NCBI GenBank assembly: GCA_034620365.1
Contig: JAQGEQ010000299.1
Span: 62,001-126,000, forward strand
Direction: 5' to 3'
DNA length: 64,000 bases
DNA from: Pegea sp. RAD2-039
Lineage: Eukaryota > Chordata > Thaliacea > Salpida > Salpidae
A program made the translations under genes and the position numbers. A model generated the notes under the pieces. That model was not told the DNA's origin. It saw only the letters and a list, made by a program, of their open reading frames with translations, and made no database searches. Shown piece by piece: positions 62,058 through 64,000 of this stretch (its first letter is position 1; every line of letters begins with the position of its first letter).

Positions 62058-64000
62058 TAAAAACTCAAGAAACAAAAAAACGAAGCAAGTTCAGGTAGAA
62101 AAATCACAAATTTATTTTCAATAAAAAACATTTATTGTATAGAAGACCAACAGGCTTCACAACAACAATTTGCTTTGAGGTTATCAGTCAGACCAACACA
62201 GCTGAAATGGAATCACTCATATGGACACTGAAAGTTGCTGTGAGTAATCAAAAGTAGTTTGGATAAAATACAAAGACTAACATCATCATTGTCACATCCA
62301 ATCGTTTCTCTATAAGATCTTGATTGTAAAAGTAGTATACTGGTTGGTTTGGATTGATTGGAATATTGAAATTTACGAATGATGTAGCTGTAAATACAAA
62401 TAATAAAAACTTAAATAACCAGATTCCGTTGGTATATCTTCAAACAAAATGTTGTTTTAAAAGTTTTATTGAAAAATATGATTCTAAAGAAGTTTATAAC
62501 TCGAACAAAAGTTTTAGTTTACTGATTGTAGTTTAATGCTTCTTCTAAAACTCTTTGATTATTGATAATCTTAAATAAAATCATTTGTGAGATTTAATTT
62601 TATTCTTCAAAATTCTGCAAAAAAAGTATTTTATTATTTTTATGAAATTTTTATAAACTTTCAAATCATCTCATAATAAAAGAATTTGAAAGTTAAATTT
62701 AATTTTTATAAAATTCTTCAACTTCTATAAACATTTGAAAGATTTTTAATGAACTAAATAACAAAGTAGATATTTTGAAATTAATATCAATGTTCTAAAT
62801 AAAGTTTACTAAATGCTTACAAATAAATCTATAAATTTTACACCCTACATACCAAGTCAATGAAAACTTATCATAAGAATTAGTCTTGTGCTTAGTTTCT
62901 GAGGATAACAACCATAAGCTTGCTTGTATTAGCTGTAAAGTATTTTGTATTTTATTTACAACTTGGATAATTGCTTTCACTTACTAGTTTAGCAATTCAC
63001 CTTTTAGTTCTAGAAAGTAATAATTGTTTGAATAAAACTGATCAGATTCTAGAGAAATCCATTTTATTTCTGTGACAAGTTTTGTAAACCTCCCAAGGAA
63101 CAACTTTCAAAGAATTTAGGAGCTTTATGTTCTTGTCATTTTCTTTGTTTAAAATTTTTTAGTTTAAAATCTTTAGTGGTTTGTTCATAATTTCAACAAA
63201 ATCTTTGCTTTTTGTCAAATAAATTTTAATTCATTTTTAAAACCTCTTTTTGATCATCTATTTTTGATTTCCATGCAGCACTATAGACTGCTATCAGATT
63301 AAACAATCTATAGAGTTCTAAGCCAACGAACTAAACAGTTCATAAATCAAATCTTTTGTAAATAATTTAAACAAATTTCTTTTGAATTGTGGTTTCACTT
63401 CCAACTCAAAATATTTATCAAAAAAAATTGAAAAAGCTCCAAAATAATTTACAAATTTTCTTTCGTTTTGATAACGGTTCCAAATCAGTTGCTGCTGAAA
63501 ATATGTTGAAATTAGAAAAGAACTAAGAAAGCATCTCAGTTTGATTAAAAATCAAATATCTAATAGAATCTTACTGTTATCTGAAGAAAGTTTTCTTTTA
63601 GTTGCTGTAGAAGCAAATGAAAGTTTGCTGGAATCGTTTAATCCGGGTGAAACTGTTTCAACTTTCTTGAACTTTTTTCCACTTACTAAATTAACTGATG
63701 AAGTTTCTACTTCTTTTAATTTCCTACTCAAAAGTTACAATTAATTTTGAAACTTTTTACTTTTTGTTTATTTACCTTTTTCTAATCTTTCTGCTCATGG
63801 AAGCTGATGCTGGAGGACAAGCTTTGAAGTTGGAAAACTGATCTTTTATTCCCAGTAGAGCAAGAGAGGAAGAGGGATTTTTCTTTCTTCTTAGATCTTT
63901 ACATTTAACTTTTCCAGATCTAGTGGTTTCCCATTCTTTTTCTTTAGAATGTCCTTCACCACTAGATCTTGTTCTTGCTCTGATATGAAGTGAGACCCTT
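62058..64000. repeat. Direct segmental duplication, unit B (runs off the window)
   Basis: Second unit of the direct duplication, matching 55389-57335. It includes the same exons, introns and poly(A) signals. The right edge is cut by the window. Confidence 0.9.
62132..64000 (-). CDS. ING-like PHD-finger gene, unit B (partial; runs off the window)
   Basis: Minus-strand paralogue of the unit A gene. Exons: at least 64000-63776 (large exon, cut by the window edge), 63726-63575, a PHD exon ending at 62282 (candidate start 62339), and 62227-62132. All splice sites seen in unit A are kept and no new stop or frameshift was found. Differences include GKRFKK to GKKFKK, a Thr to Lys change before EKEWETT, Lys to Ile in LLGIKDQ, and Met to Thr in the PHD finger (RETIGCDND instead of REMIGCDND). 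That Met lines up with a residue of the ING aromatic cage, so histone binding could be weakened. The first cysteine pair is Leu-Leu-Leu here too. The conservation may reflect recent duplication more than selection. Confidence 0.55.

Noticed and set aside
1-64000. tRNA genes, rRNA, CRISPR arrays, bacterial operons or prophage
   Set aside because: No tRNA B-box with a matching cloverleaf was found, no regularly spaced repeats, and the split genes are eukaryotic. Small tRNAs could still be missed by eye.

Overview
The window is A+T-rich eukaryotic DNA (by eye about 70-72% A+T). Its genes are split by GT-AG introns, and intron sizes form two classes: many of about 47-65 bases and others of 0.5-7 kb. 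The gene content (FGD-type RhoGEF, FAM124, a MyTH4-FERM protein, a ZDHHC5/8-type palmitoyltransferase, PHD-finger genes) is metazoan. The palindromes TGACGTCA and CACGTG are unusually common, including inside exons. That pattern and the invertebrate-like gene structures make a tunicate my best guess, but this is low-confidence inference.

Layout. 1-8.39 kb: non-coding. 8.39-24.44 kb (+): a 15-exon FGD-family gene (N-terminal proline-rich/acidic extension, DH, PH, FYVE, PH), with an alternative first exon at 15.70 kb and a weaker candidate at 18.09 kb. 24.4-29.8 kb: spacer with a repeat copy matching one in an FGD intron. 29.80-33.74 kb (+): a four-exon FAM124-family gene. 35.44-40.14 kb (-): a 12-exon gene encoding a MyTH4-FERM protein like a myosin VII tail but with no motor. 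40.1-45.6 kb: divergent spacer with two compositionally distinct islands. 45.59-51.11 kb (+): a 13-exon ZDHHC5/8-like palmitoyltransferase. 51.1-55.4 kb: spacer ending in what looks like decayed coding DNA. 55.39 kb to the end: a recent direct duplication (roughly 2 kb units about 6.67 kb apart, about 97-98% identical by eye). It carries a minus-strand gene with a lysine/arginine-rich coiled-coil exon and an ING-like PHD finger whose first two zinc-binding cysteines appear to be leucines. An older, frameshifted third copy of the coiled-coil exon lies between the two units.

How the genes relate. The genes are independently transcribed neighbours, not an operon: FAM124 and the MyTH4-FERM gene converge, and the MyTH4-FERM and ZDHHC genes diverge. 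FGD (Cdc42 activation at PI3P/actin-rich membranes), the MyTH4-FERM protein (microtubule/membrane-cargo adaptor) and the palmitoyltransferase (membrane targeting) all act at the membrane-cytoskeleton interface, but a shared pathway is not shown by the sequence. The most unusual items are the motor-less MyTH4-FERM gene and the duplicated PHD gene with a defective zinc site. Exon boundaries were assigned by hand from GT-AG sites, reading phase and family similarity; no search was run.
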